DNA of 64,000 bases, taken from assembly GCA_964244655.1 (NCBI GenBank), contig CAXTJU010000006.1, positions 1 to 64,000 on the forward strand, read 5' to 3'. The position numbers and the translations under genes are program-made. Every line of letters begins with the position of its first letter. Positions within the stretch are counted from its first letter, which is position 1. Shown in pieces: positions 43,339 through 57,498 of the stretch. Origin of the DNA: LMUY01 sp964244655. GTDB taxonomy: Bacteria > Pseudomonadota > Alphaproteobacteria > Acetobacterales > Acetobacteraceae. The notes under the pieces are model-generated. The model ran no database searches. It saw only the letters and a program-made list of their open reading frames with translations, and was not told the DNA's origin.

Positions 43339-44477
43339 GTACGGCCGTCGAAAAACGCGGCCACCTTGGCGAAGAAACCCTCATGCTCCGGACTGCCAGT
43401 TTTATGCACTTCCGCTTCGGCCTCGAACTCCTCCAGCAGCTCACGCTGACGCTTGGTCAGCTGCTGCGGCGTTTCCACGGCGACCTGCACGTACATGTCG
43501 CCCCGAGCGGCGCTCCGCAGCACGGAAAACCCCTTGCCGCGAAGGCGGAACTGGTCACCGGTCTGCGTGCCTGGCGTCACCTTGACCTTGGCGCGGGACC
43601 CGTCGATGACCGGCACCTCAACGTCGCCGCCCAGCGCTGCCTGCGTCAGCCGCAGCGGCACCCGGCAATAGATGTTGGCGCCGTCACGTTGGAAGATGTC
43701 GTGCGGCCGGATAGCAACGTGCACGTAAAGGTCACCTGCTGGGGCGCTGGCCGCCCCTGCCTCGCCCTCGCCGGCAAGACGGATACGGACACCATCCTCG
43801 ACACCGGCCGGGATGGAAACGGAGAGCGTGCGTTCCCGCGGCACCGTGCCGGCACCACTGCAGACCCGACATGGATGGCGTACCACTCGGCCTGCGCCGC
43901 CACAGGTTGGGCAGGAGCGTTCTACTAGGAAGAAGCCCTGCTGTGCCCGCACCTTGCCGGAGCCGCCGCAGGTCGTGCAGTTTTCCCGCTCTGCCTGCTT
44001 GCTAGCCGAGCCCGTGCCGGCGCATGCGTCGCAGCTGACCCGGGTGGGCACACGCAGATCAACCTTGGTTCCAGCGAACGCGTCCGCCAGGTCAATCTCG
44101 ACTTGAGCGCGTAGGTCGGACCCGGCGCGGGTGCGTGCGCCGCCGGGTCCGCGACGGCCACCCATGAATTCGCCGAACATCTGGTCGAAGATGTCGCCGA
44201 GACCGCCTTCTTGAAAGTTAAATCCGGCCGCACCACCGCCGCCATTCTCGAATGCGGCGTGGCCATAGCGGTCATAGGCGGCTCGCTTCTGGTCGTCCTT
44301 GAGAACCTCGTAAGCCTCGCTGATCTCCTTGAACTTCGCTTCCGCGGCCTTGTCGCCCGGGTTGCGGTCCGGATGCCACTTCATCGCGAGCTTACGGTAT
44401 GCCTTCTTCAGGTCATCCGCAGAGGCCTCGCGCGGCGTTTCCAGAAGCGCGTAAAAGTCCTGCTTGGCCAATTCCAT
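43335..44477 (-). CDS. dnaJ: Chaperone protein DnaJ
   Basis: The 380-residue Hsp40 has the J-domain (DFYALLETPREASADDLKKA with HPD in MKWHPDRNPGD), a Gly/Phe-rich linker, four zinc-finger CxxCxGxG repeats (CDACAGTG, CTTCGGSG, CPTCGGAG, CRVCSGAG) and the C-terminal substrate domain. It stimulates DnaK ATPase. It follows dnaK by 114 bp holding two hairpins. Its stop overlaps the presumed dapB start. Confidence 0.95.
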   Translation of the reverse strand: MELAKQDFYALLETPREASADDLKKAYRKLAMKWHPDRNPGDKAAEAKFKEISEAYEVLKDDQKRAAYDRYGHAAFENGGGGAAGFNFQEGGLGDIFDQMFGEFMGGRRGPGGARTRAGSDLRAQVEIDLADAFAGTKVDLRVPTRVSCDACAGTGSASKQAERENCTTCGGSGKVRAQQGFFLVERSCPTCGGAGRVVRHPCRVCSGAGTVPRERTLSVSIPAGVEDGVRIRLAGEGEAGAASAPAGDLYVHVAIRPHDIFQRDGANIYCRVPLRLTQAALGGDVEVPVIDGSRAKVKVTPGTQTGDQFRLRGKGFSVLRSAARGDMYVQVAVETPQQLTKRQRELLEEFEAEAEVHKTGSPEHEGFFAKVAAFFDGRT

Positions 44478-44516
44478 TCCTTCAGTCGCAGGGTGGATTT
44501 AGGTGATTTTCCCTGC

Positions 44517-44533
44517 CAGGGCGGAGCGCCCTG
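44517..44533. other. Stem-loop in the dnaK-dnaJ intergenic region
   Basis: CAGGGCG-GAG-CGCCCTG is a perfect 7-bp stem with a 3-base loop, 39 bp upstream of the dnaJ ATG on the minus strand. No T-run follows, so it is more likely an mRNA stability or processing element that sets the dnaK:dnaJ ratio than a terminator. Confidence 0.45.
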
Positions 44534-44563
44534 CTAGCTTAAAACGTCGGACAAGGGATGGGC

Positions 44564-44581
44564 CAGGGGCATACACCCCTG
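44564..44581. other. Stem-loop just after dnaK
   Basis: CAGGGG and CCCCTG form a 6-bp stem with a 6-base loop, 10 bp downstream of the dnaK stop. It may act as a partial terminator or protect the 3' end of the dnaK message. Confidence 0.35.
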
Positions 44582-44591
44582 ACCGCCCTTC

Positions 44592-46496
<1,905 letters not shown>

Positions 46497-46620
46497 TCAG
46501 AACTCCTTTTCAGCGGTCCGGCACAGCCCGAAGCACTGCGCGGAACCCTCGGGATTAAATCAGACGCGGATGTATTGAGCCGGATGGGGAGAGGCAAGTA
46601 GGACGATCGGTTTTTCAGTT

Positions 46621-47214
46621 TCAGCTCGTGGGAGCGTCTACCGCCTTTGCCACCACGACCATCGCTGGTCGCAGCAACCGCCCATTCAGCGTCCATCCAG
46701 CCGTCCATGACTGTATCACGGTGCCCGGCGGATGGTCCACAGATGGCTGCTCTGCCATCGCCTGATGCAGGTTGGCGTCAAAAGGTTGACCCGTCGGGTC
46801 CACCCGGGCGATGCCGTTGCGCTCCAGCAGGGACAGGAAAGAACGCTCCACGCCTTCGAAGCCATTACGCAACTTGCCCACGATGTCCGGCTCGCCGGGC
46901 TGCGGGGCCGGAAGCTGGTCCAGGCCGCGGCGAAGGTTGTCGGCCGCCTCCACCACGTCTCGGGCGAACTTCTGAACGGCGAATTGGCGCGCGTCGTCTG
47001 CGTCCCGCTTGGCCCGGGTCCGCACGTTGGCCATTTCGGCCTCCGATCGCAGCCATTTCTCACGAAATTCCTCGCGCTCCACCTCCAAGGCCGCGATGCG
47101 TGCAGTGGCGGCGGCCATCAGGTGTTCGGGTGAATCGCCTCCGTCCGAGGCGGGAAAGATTGGCTCCGCCGCATCGGGCGTGACCTGCGAGGGGTAGGTG
47201 TCGCTGCTGTCCAT
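46621..47214 (-). CDS. grpE: Nucleotide exchange factor GrpE
   Basis: The 197-residue protein (from the ATG at 47214) has an N-terminal coiled coil (ATARIAALEVEREEFREKWL, RSEAEMANVRTRAKRDADDA), the conserved KFARDVVEAADNLRRGLDQL, and the C-terminal beta wing with VIQSWTAGWTLNGRLLRPAM. It releases ADP from DnaK. A GTG at 47256, 7 bp after hrcA, would add 14 residues (MALFRFRRRPNSVA); neither start has a clear ribosome site. Confidence 0.9.
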   Translation of the reverse strand: MDSSDTYPSQVTPDAAEPIFPASDGGDSPEHLMAAATARIAALEVEREEFREKWLRSEAEMANVRTRAKRDADDARQFAVQKFARDVVEAADNLRRGLDQLPAPQPGEPDIVGKLRNGFEGVERSFLSLLERNGIARVDPTGQPFDANLHQAMAEQPSVDHPPGTVIQSWTAGWTLNGRLLRPAMVVVAKAVDAPTS

Positions 47215-47262
47215 GGCGACAGAATTAGGGCGGCGGCGGAAACGGAACAAGGCCACGCCGGG

Positions 47263-48327
47263 TCAGCCCAGCAGGCGGCCAATCACCCGCGCCGTGTAGT
47301 CCACCACGGGGATGATGCGGCCGTAGTTGATGCGCGTCGGCCCGATCACCCCGATAGCGCCCACGATGCGGTCCGCCTCGTTGCGCGCCGGCGCCACCAC
47401 CATCGAGACGCCCGCAGCGCCGAACAGCCCGCTTTCGGCGCCGATGAAGATGCGCACCCCGTCCGATTGCTCAGCCAGTTCAAGCAGCCGCAGCATGGTG
47501 TCTTGGGTTTCCAGCCGGTCAAACAGCACCTGGATGGCGCTCAGCCGCTCGATCTCCGTCACGTCCGCCAGCAACCGGCCCTGGCCGCGCACGATCAGGC
47601 TGCCGCCGGAGCCGCTGGCCCAGGTCGCCAGCCCCGCTGCCACCACGGAGGCGGAGAGCGCGTCCAGCTGGGTGCGGTCGGCCGCCATCTCCGCGCCGAC
47701 GATGGTGCGCAGGTCGGGCAGGGAACGTCCGGACAGACGAGCATTGAGGTAGTTGCTGGCATGGGTCAGCGAGGAGGGCGGCAGCCCGGGCGGCGTCTCG
47801 ATGACGCGGTTCTCCACCTGGCCGTCCTCCCCCACCAGCACCACCAGCGCGCGGCCCGGCCCGAGCGGCACGAACTCGATGTGGCGCACCGCCCCCTCGC
47901 TCTTGGGCGCCAGCACCAGCCCGGCGGCGGCGGACAACCCGGACAGCATGGAGGACGCATCCGCCAACGTGTCCTGCAACGAGCGGCCATTGGCTTCCAG
48001 TGCGCGGCCCACCTGGTCGCGCTCGTCCTCGGTCAGCTCGCCCCTCTGCAGCAGCCCGTCCACGAACAGCCGCAGACCCCGGTCGGTCGGCAGCCGGCCA
48101 GCGGAGGTGTGGGGGGCGAACAGCAACCCGGCCTCCGTCAGGTCCGCCATAACGGCGCGGATGGAGGCGGGGGAGAGCGGCATGGGCAGGCGGCGGGCGA
48201 GGGTGCGGCTGCCCACCGGCTCGCCGGTCGCCACGAACTGCTCGACGATCTCCCGCAGCACAGCGGCGCTGCGCAGGTCGAGACCCGGCGGCAGGTGGGG
48301 ACGGGGCGGGAAGGGGGACGTGTCCAT
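47263..48327 (-). CDS. hrcA: Heat-inducible transcription repressor HrcA
   Basis: The 354-residue repressor has the N-terminal winged helix (LDLRSAAVLREIVEQFVATG, EPVGSRTLARRLPMPLSPAS, IRAVMADLTEAGLLFAPHTS) and the C-terminal domain ending GVIGPTRINYGRIIPVVDYT. HrcA binds CIRCE elements at groESL and other chaperone promoters and needs GroEL. It is transcribed with grpE. No CIRCE (TTAGCACTC-N9-GAGTGCTAA) occurs in its own or the dnaK upstream region, so its targets are probably elsewhere. Confidence 0.95.
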   Translation of the reverse strand: MDTSPFPPRPHLPPGLDLRSAAVLREIVEQFVATGEPVGSRTLARRLPMPLSPASIRAVMADLTEAGLLFAPHTSAGRLPTDRGLRLFVDGLLQRGELTEDERDQVGRALEANGRSLQDTLADASSMLSGLSAAAGLVLAPKSEGAVRHIEFVPLGPGRALVVLVGEDGQVENRVIETPPGLPPSSLTHASNYLNARLSGRSLPDLRTIVGAEMAADRTQLDALSASVVAAGLATWASGSGGSLIVRGQGRLLADVTEIERLSAIQVLFDRLETQDTMLRLLELAEQSDGVRIFIGAESGLFGAAGVSMVVAPARNEADRIVGAIGVIGPTRINYGRIIPVVDYTARVIGRLLG

Positions 48328-48482
48328 GGTGCGGGCGGAAGCTAGGAACGTGGCCGCACCGGGTCAAATGGCTTTGCCGCGTCCAGACGCATCGCAACGC
48401 CTCGAATTGCGGGTTGCCCACTGTGCTGCCTGCCACAGCCTGCCCGGCGTCGTTGGGAACCTCATCAAGCTAAGGCTTGCCC

Positions 48483-48523
48483 TTGACTGCATCTAGATAT
48501 ATCTTTTAATTCGATGCATCGAA
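48483..48523 (+). promoter_or_regulatory. Promoter with overlapping palindromic operators
   Basis: TTGACT (48483-48488), a 16-bp spacer and TTTAAT (48505-48510) make a good sigma-70-type promoter upstream of the gene at 48550. The spacer holds the perfect palindrome AGATATATCT (48495-48504). The start-site region holds the perfect 14-bp palindrome TTCGATGCATCGAA (48510-48523). This placement is what a repressor operator would show. The PadR-type regulator encoded at 48886 is the natural candidate to bind it. Confidence 0.6.
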
Positions 48524-48549
48524 ACTGCATCGCAAAAAGGATAACACGG

Positions 48550-48849
48550 ATGACAACGATCGAAGCCTTCCGCAGCAGCGTGTCGCACGCGGCGCCCCCC
48601 ACCACCGTCAGCCCGGCTTTGCAAGGACTCTGGTGGGCGCGCAAAGGCGAATGGGACCGTGCGCACGAGTGCGTCCAGCAGCACGAGGGGAACCCGGATT
48701 GCGACCTGGTGCATGCCCACCTGCACCGGCAGGAGGGCGACCCAGAGAACGCAGGCTACTGGTATCAGCTCGCTGGCCGCCCGCCAGCAACCATTCCATT
48801 GCTGGATGAGTGGGACGCTATCACGGCAGAGCTGCTTTCCCGCAGATAG
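48550..48849 (+). CDS. Conserved small protein of unknown function
   Basis: The 99-residue soluble protein contains SPALQGLWWARKGEWDRAHE, NPDCDLVHAHLHRQEGDPEN and AGYWYQLAGRPP, a pattern I recognise as a conserved uncharacterised family with a TPR-like helical hairpin feel. AAAAGGATAACACGG precedes the ATG. It is the first gene after the palindromic promoter and lies 36 bp before the PadR-type gene, so both are likely under the same control. Confidence 0.7.
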   Translation: MTTIEAFRSSVSHAAPPTTVSPALQGLWWARKGEWDRAHECVQQHEGNPDCDLVHAHLHRQEGDPENAGYWYQLAGRPPATIPLLDEWDAITAELLSRR

Positions 48850-48885
48850 CCGAAGCCAAGCAGCAAACCTGCATCAAGGAATGTC

Positions 48886-49464
48886 ATGCACCACAGACAC
48901 TCACATCGGCAGCACGGCCAGCGCTTCGCCCGCGGACCATCCAGGGATCATGACCATGAGGACGGCCATGGCCGCAACGGCCGTGGCGGAGGGCGCGGCG
49001 GACGGTCGGGCCGGCTGTTCGACCATGGCGAGCTGCGCCTCGTCGTGCTCGCCCTGGTCGCCGAACGGCCGCGGCACGGCTACGAGATCATCAAGGAGAT
49101 CGAGGACCGTGCCGCCGGCACCTACAGTCCCAGCCCCGGCGTGATCTACCCGACCCTGACCATGCTCGAGGAGATCGGGCACGCAACGGTGACGGAGAGC
49201 GGCGGCAGGAAGCTCTATGCCATCACCCCGGACGGCATCGCCTCCCTCGATGCGAACAAGGCTGCCTTGGATGGCGCGCTGGGGCGCATGCGGTCGGTCA
49301 GCACGGCCAATAGCGGCGGCCCTGCGCCCGACATCATCCGGGCTACGGAGAACCTGAAGCTGGCGCTTCGCCTGCGTCAGGGCCGCGGCCCGCTGACGGA
49401 GCAACAAGTCCGAGCGGTCGCTGCCGCGCTCGACGCCGCCGCCGTGGCTGTCGAGCGCAGCTGA
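48886..49464 (+). CDS. PadR family regulator with His-rich N terminus (YqjI-like)
   Basis: The 192-residue protein has a His-rich N-terminal tail (MHHRHSHRQHG, then DHDHEDGHG and GRGGGRGGRSG), followed by a PadR winged helix: LFDHGELRLVVLALVAERPR, HGYEIIKEIEDRAAGTYSPS, PGVIYPTLTMLEEIGHATV. The same His-tail/GRGGGR/HGELRL order is found in E. coli YqjI, a metal-responsive repressor of a siderophore-interacting ferric reductase gene. A metal-sensing role is thus likely but inferred. AAGGA precedes the ATG by 5 bp. No siderophore-interacting protein gene is adjacent. Confidence 0.85.
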   Translation: MHHRHSHRQHGQRFARGPSRDHDHEDGHGRNGRGGGRGGRSGRLFDHGELRLVVLALVAERPRHGYEIIKEIEDRAAGTYSPSPGVIYPTLTMLEEIGHATVTESGGRKLYAITPDGIASLDANKAALDGALGRMRSVSTANSGGPAPDIIRATENLKLALRLRQGRGPLTEQQVRAVAAALDAAAVAVERS

Positions 49465-49508
49465 CGCCCTTTGCCCATTAAATCCAGCCAAATAGCTGAG
49501 AAACCGAG

Positions 49509-49763
49509 ATGATCCACATCCAAGCCTCCATCCGCATTGCCCGCCAGGCCCACGGCGGTCCCATCGTCTCCGACGTTGCCCGCCTTTTCCCGGCGGTGGC
49601 GCGCGGCGCATGTCCAGCAATCCACGCAAGCTACATCGCCGGGCGCTCCAGCCGCTTGGGAAACTTGATCGACGAGACCATCATGGTCGCTCTCGCCGTC
49701 CTGCCCGCGGCCATGAGCACGGCCATTATCGCCTCCGCGTTCGGCTGGAACCTGGTTCGGTAA
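49509..49763 (+). CDS. Hypothetical 84-residue protein with C-terminal hydrophobic segment
   Basis: The frame encodes IHIQASIRIARQAHGGPIVS and later ETIMVALAVLPAAMSTAIIA, a possible membrane helix. It lies 44 bp after the PadR-type gene on the same strand. No ribosome site stronger than CCGAG is seen and no family was recognised. It may be a real member of the PadR operon or a chance frame. Confidence 0.35.
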   Translation: MIHIQASIRIARQAHGGPIVSDVARLFPAVARGACPAIHASYIAGRSSRLGNLIDETIMVALAVLPAAMSTAIIASAFGWNLVR

Positions 49764-49782
49764 GCACGCTTCGCCGTGCGCG

Positions 49783-50672
49783 TCACAATCCGCCCGCCGT
49801 CCGCACCGCGATGCCCGCGGCGGCGGCGCGGTTCTCCACGCCAAGCTTGGCATAGATCAGCTCCAGATGCTTGTTCACCGTCCGCGGGCTCAGCCCCAGG
49901 ATTTCCGCAATGTCCCGGTTCGGCTTGCCACGCCCGAGCCACAGCAGCACCTCCGCCTCTCGCGCCGTCAGCCCCAGCCGCTGCTTCAGCAGCAATTCCT
50001 CGCTTGAGGGATCGATGACCACCAGGCGCAGCAGCAGCTCGTTCGGCCCGATGCGGCCGACACGGGACGCCTCTATCAACCGCGCCGGGTCACCGATCCA
50101 AGTGGTCGCGGCCGCTGGGGCCGTCTCGTCGGCGGAGGCCTCGATCCAGGCGCACAGGTCGGCGGGCAGCGCGTGGCCGGGCTTGGCGTCGAGCATGTCG
50201 GCGGCTTGGGGGGTGGCCCATAGCACCTGGCCGGCTCGGTCGCAGGCGAGCAGGAAACGGCCGGCCACGTCCAGGGCTGCGTGAGCGCTGCGGGTCAGCC
50301 GGGCGTTGGCCAGATGCACGCCGACGCGGGCCACCACCTCGTCCGGCGAGACGGGCTTGGTCACGTAGTCCACGCCGCCCGCCTCCAAGCCGCGCACCAC
50401 GTCCTGGCTCTCGGTCAGCCCCGTCATGAACACGATCGGCACGGAGGCCAGCGATTTGAGCTGCTTCATCCGGCGGCAGGCCTCGAAGCCGTCCATGCCC
50501 GGCATCACCGCATCCATCAGCACGATGTCTGGCGTGATGCGCGCCACCAGCTCGAGCGCACTGGCGGCGCTTTGGGCGACCAGCACGGTGTAATTCGCCG
50601 CCTCCAGCGTGTCGTTCAGCAGGCCGAGCGTGGCGGGCGAGTCGTCAACGACCAGGATGACGGTGCGGGCCG

Positions 50673-50676
<4 letters not shown>
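49783..50676 (-). CDS. LuxR-type response regulator, partner of the NCS1-kinase
   Basis: The 297-residue protein has an N-terminal receiver with acidic pair D11-D12, phosphoacceptor D55 (IVLMDAVMPG) and K107 (DYVTKPVS). A middle segment (about 130-230) resembles a PAS fold (AGRFLLACDRAGQVLWATPQ). The C-terminal LuxR helix-turn-helix is LTAREAEVLLWLGRGKPNRD, IAEILGLSPRTVNKHLELIY. It overlaps the hybrid kinase gene by 4 bp and is its obvious output. It probably binds the divergent urt promoter region. Confidence 0.9.
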
Positions 50677-54008
<3,332 letters not shown>

Positions 54009-54084
54009 GCGGGCGTGGTCTCCTTGGATGAATGCAGCGTGACGGCGACGGGCCGGGGGTCAAGCATCTCATGGCTCGGAGCAC

Positions 54085-54100
54085 TACGTCATTCGACGTA
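54085..54100. promoter_or_regulatory. Inverted repeat between the kinase and urtA, candidate operator
   Basis: TACGTC-ATTC-GACGTA is a perfect 6-bp inverted repeat in the 152-bp divergent region, 60 bp upstream of the urtA ATG and 76 bp from the kinase start. Size and symmetry suit a LuxR-type response regulator dimer. Binding by the regulator at 49783-50676 is inference. Confidence 0.5.
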
Positions 54101-54160
54101 TTCCCGCGTTGTAGCACGGCGGCGAAGGTATCACGATCTTGATGAGCCCTGGAGGCAACT

Positions 54161-55426
54161 ATGGCTGATACCCCGCGCGACGAGACGCCCCGCTCGACGC
54201 TGAGGCGCACCCTGCTGAAGGGCATGGCGGCGATCCCAGCGGCTGCCATGCTGCCCCGCCTGGCGCGGGCGGCGCTGCCGACCTCCCAGGTCAACACGAC
54301 CGGCCTCGCGGTGACGGACGACACCGTGACCTGCGGCATCCTTCACTCGCTGAGCGGAACGATGGCGCTGAGCGAGACGGGCGCTACGGAAGCTGAAAAG
54401 CTGGCCATCAGCCAGATCAACGAGTCGGGCGGCGTGCTCGGCCGGCAGATCAAGTTCATCCAGGAGGATGGCGCCAGCGACTGGCCGACCTTTGCCGAGA
54501 AAGCCCGCAAGCTGCTGGCGTCGGACCATTGCGCCGCCATCTTCGGCTGCTGGACCTCGGCCTCGCGCAAGGCAGTGCTGCCGGTGGTCGAGCAACTGAA
54601 CGGGATGCTATACTACCCCACCTTCTACGAAGGGCTGGAGCAGTCCAAGAACGTCATCTACACCGGGCAGGAAGCGACGCAGCAAATCCTCGCCGGGCTG
54701 AATTGGGTCAACAAGGAGAAGAATGGCAAGTCGTTCTACCTTATCGGCTCTGACTACATCTGGCCGCGCACCTCCAACAAGATCGCCCGCAAGCACATCG
54801 AGGCCCACTTGGAGGGCTGCAAGGTGGTGGGCGAGGACTACTTCCCGCTCGGCAGCACCCAGTTCAACTCGGTCATCAACAAGATCAGGCTTGCCAAGCC
54901 GGACGTGATCTACGCCGACGTGGTGGGCGGCTCCAACGTCGCCTTCTACAAGCAGCTTAAGGCCGCGGGCATCGACCTGAAGAAGCAGACGCTGATGACG
55001 ATCTCCGTCACCGAGGACGAGGTGGTCGGCATCGGCGGCGAGAACATAGCCGGCGCCTACTCCTGCATGAAATACTTCCAGTCGCTCGACAACCCGAACA
55101 ACAAGGCGTTCGTCGCCGCCTTCAAGAAGATGTACGGCGAGAAGGCGGTGATCGGCGACGTGACGCAGGCGGCCTATCTCGGACCGTGGCTGTGGAAGCT
55201 CGCGGTGGAAAAGGCCGGCAGCTTCGACGTGGACAAGATCGCCGAAGCGTCCAACGGCATCGTGTTCGACAAGGCGCCCGAGGGCTACGTCCGCATCCAC
55301 GACAAGAACCATCACCTTTGGAGCCGCACCCGGGTCGGGCTGGCGCAGGCCGACGGCCAGTTCAAGGTCGTGTTCGAGACGCCGGACCTGATCGAGCCCA
55401 ACCCGTTCCCGGCCGGCTACCAGTAA
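54161..55426 (+). CDS. urtA: Urea/amide ABC transporter substrate-binding protein UrtA
   Basis: The 421-residue periplasmic protein has a twin-arginine-type leader (TLRRTLLKGMAAIPAAAMLP), then VTCGILHSLSGTMALSETGA, CWTSASRKAVLPVVEQLNGM and LYYPTFYEGLEQSKNVIYTG, the UrtA/FmdD signature. The mature protein captures urea or short-chain amides. TGGAGGCAACT precedes the ATG. It heads urtABCDE-fmdA-fmdB, divergent from the NCS1-kinase. Confidence 0.93.
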   Translation: MADTPRDETPRSTLRRTLLKGMAAIPAAAMLPRLARAALPTSQVNTTGLAVTDDTVTCGILHSLSGTMALSETGATEAEKLAISQINESGGVLGRQIKFIQEDGASDWPTFAEKARKLLASDHCAAIFGCWTSASRKAVLPVVEQLNGMLYYPTFYEGLEQSKNVIYTGQEATQQILAGLNWVNKEKNGKSFYLIGSDYIWPRTSNKIARKHIEAHLEGCKVVGEDYFPLGSTQFNSVINKIRLAKPDVIYADVVGGSNVAFYKQLKAAGIDLKKQTLMTISVTEDEVVGIGGENIAGAYSCMKYFQSLDNPNNKAFVAAFKKMYGEKAVIGDVTQAAYLGPWLWKLAVEKAGSFDVDKIAEASNGIVFDKAPEGYVRIHDKNHHLWSRTRVGLAQADGQFKVVFETPDLIEPNPFPAGYQ

Positions 55427-55432
55427 CCGCCG

Positions 55433-56359
55433 ATGCTGTTCGGATACTCCTTCGGCGACCTCGGCTCCATCATGGCGATGCAGGGCTTCGCCGGGCTGAT
55501 CCTGTTCTCGGTGTTCCTGCTGATGGCGCTCGGCCTGGCGATCATCTTCGGCCAGATGGGCGTCATCAACATGGCGCATGGCGAGTTCATGATTCTGGGC
55601 GCCTACGTGACCTACCTGGTGTCCAGCAGCTTCACCGCATGGCTGCCGGGCCTGTTCGCGGCCAGCTTCATCGTGGGCATCGTGCTCGCCTTCTTCGTCG
55701 CCGGGCTGGCAGGCATGTTCGTCGAATGGGCGCTGATCCGGCATCTGTACAAGCGCCCGCTCGACACGCTGCTCGCCACCTGGGGCCTCAGCCTCATCAT
55801 GCAGCAGATCTTCCGCTCCATCTTCGGCGCGCGCGAGGTGGGCGTCGATCTGCCGGACTGGATGATCGGCTCCATCTCGGTCACCGACAGCATCGACATC
55901 CCGATCAACGGCGTCATCGTGATGGTGCTGTCGCTGCTGATCACCGCCGGGGTCTATCTGCAGATCTTCCGCTCTGGCTGGGGCAAGCAGGTGCGTGCCG
56001 TGATGAGCAACCGCGCCATGGCCAGCGCCGTCGGCATCGATACCGAGCGGGTGGACCGGTACACCTTCGGCATCGGCTGCGGCATCGCGGGCGTGGCCGG
56101 CAGCGCCTTCACCATGATCGGTTCCACCAGCCCCACGGCCGGGCAGCTCTACATCGTGGACACCTTTCTGGTCGTGGTGTTCGGCGGTGCTGCCAGCCTT
56201 GGCGGCACCATCGCCTCGGCGTTCACCATCAGCCAGGCGCGCTCGACGCTGGAGTTCTTCCTCAGCGGCTCCATGGCGCAGGTGATCGTGCTGCTGGCGG
56301 TGGTCGGCATCCTGATGATCCGGCCGCAGGGCCTGTTCGTGCTCAAGGTGCGGCGGTGA
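55433..56359 (+). CDS. urtB: Urea/amide ABC transporter permease UrtB
   Basis: The 308-residue permease of the branched-chain amino-acid type has MALGLAIIFGQMGVINMAHG, EFMILGAYVTYLVSSSF, ATWGLSLIMQQIFRSIFGAR and VFGGAASLGGTIASAFTISQ. It forms one half of the membrane channel with UrtC. It starts 6 bp after urtA and overlaps urtC by 4 bp. It lacks the long N-terminal extension seen in some UrtB proteins. Confidence 0.92.
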   Translation: MLFGYSFGDLGSIMAMQGFAGLILFSVFLLMALGLAIIFGQMGVINMAHGEFMILGAYVTYLVSSSFTAWLPGLFAASFIVGIVLAFFVAGLAGMFVEWALIRHLYKRPLDTLLATWGLSLIMQQIFRSIFGAREVGVDLPDWMIGSISVTDSIDIPINGVIVMVLSLLITAGVYLQIFRSGWGKQVRAVMSNRAMASAVGIDTERVDRYTFGIGCGIAGVAGSAFTMIGSTSPTAGQLYIVDTFLVVVFGGAASLGGTIASAFTISQARSTLEFFLSGSMAQVIVLLAVVGILMIRPQGLFVLKVRR

Positions 56360-57498
56360 ACAGCAACGCGTTCCTCACCCGCAAGGACCTGCTCTGCTTC
56401 CTGGTGCTGGCCGCGCTGCTGCTGGGCGTGTTCCCCGCCATCCTGGACCCGTTCCGGCTCAACCTGTTCGGCAAATACATCACCTACGGCTTCGTGGCGC
56501 TCGGCTTGGTGATGTGCTGGGGCGATGCCGGCATTCTGAGCCTGGGGCAGGGCGTGTTCTTCGGCCTCGGCGGCTATGCCATGGCGATGTACCTCAAGCT
56601 GGAAGCCTCCACCCCGGAAGCGACCAAGATCCAGTCCACCCCCGGCATCCCGGACTTCATGGACTGGAACCAGATCACCGCCTTGCCGTCGTTCTGGATG
56701 CCTTTCCATCATCTCAGTTTTGCCCTCATGGCGGTCTGGTGCGCCCCGGTGGCGCTGGCCGGGCTGGTTGGCTTCGCGATGTTCACGCGCCGGGTCGGCG
56801 GCACCTACTTCGCCATCATCACCCAGGCGATGGCCTCCATCATGACCATCCTGATCATCGGCCAGCAGGGCTACACCGGCGGTGTTAACGGCATGACCGA
56901 CCTGCGCACCCTGGACGGCTGGGACATCCGGACGGACAGCGCGAAGTTCATCCTCTACATGGGCAGCGCCCTGCTGCTGCTGGCATGCCTTGTGCTCGCG
57001 CACTTCGTCCGGCGCAGCAAGCTGGGCCGCATCCTGGTGGCGATCCGCGACCGGGAGGACCGGGTGCGGTTCTCCGGCTACGAGGTGGCCAGCTTCAAGG
57101 TGTTCGTGTTCTGCCTGGCCGCGGCGCTGGCTGGGATCGGCGGCGCGATGTTCACGCTGCAAGTGGGCTTCATGTCGCCGTCGCTGGTCGGCATCGTGCC
57201 TTCCATCGAGATGGTGATCTACTGCGCCGTCGGCGGCCGCACCTCCATCTTCGGCGCGATCTACGGCACGCTGCTGGTGAACTATGCCCGCACCTCGTTC
57301 TCCGAGCGCCTGCCGGAGCTATGGCTATTCGCCATGGGCGCGCTGTTTATCCTGGTGGTCGTTGCCTTTCCGGACGGGCTGGCGGGGGTGTGGCGCCGAT
57401 ACGCCGACCCATGGGTGGACCGGCTGCTTGGCGTTGCGCGCCGTCCGGCCCGCCTGGCAGAGACGCCGGACGCTGTCGGCGCGGAGGCTGGCAGGTGA
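56356..57498 (+). CDS. urtC: Urea/amide ABC transporter permease UrtC
   Basis: The 380-residue permease has CWGDAGILSLGQGVFFGLGG, YAMAMYLKLEAS, TYFAIITQAMASIMTILIIG and QQGYTGGVNGMTDLRTLDGW, characteristic of UrtC. It starts at a GTG at 56356 (GTGA overlap with urtB) and ends in a 4-bp overlap with urtD. Length is typical. Confidence 0.92.
   Translation: MNSNAFLTRKDLLCFLVLAALLLGVFPAILDPFRLNLFGKYITYGFVALGLVMCWGDAGILSLGQGVFFGLGGYAMAMYLKLEASTPEATKIQSTPGIPDFMDWNQITALPSFWMPFHHLSFALMAVWCAPVALAGLVGFAMFTRRVGGTYFAIITQAMASIMTILIIGQQGYTGGVNGMTDLRTLDGWDIRTDSAKFILYMGSALLLLACLVLAHFVRRSKLGRILVAIRDREDRVRFSGYEVASFKVFVFCLAAALAGIGGAMFTLQVGFMSPSLVGIVPSIEMVIYCAVGGRTSIFGAIYGTLLVNYARTSFSERLPELWLFAMGALFILVVVAFPDGLAGVWRRYADPWVDRLLGVARRPARLAETPDAVGAEAGR

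Noticed and set aside
46497..46620. CIRCE element or sigma-32 promoter before dnaK
   Set aside because: No TTAGCACTC/GAGTGCTAA pair is present. CTTGCC occurs on the minus strand, but CCCAT lies at the wrong spacing.
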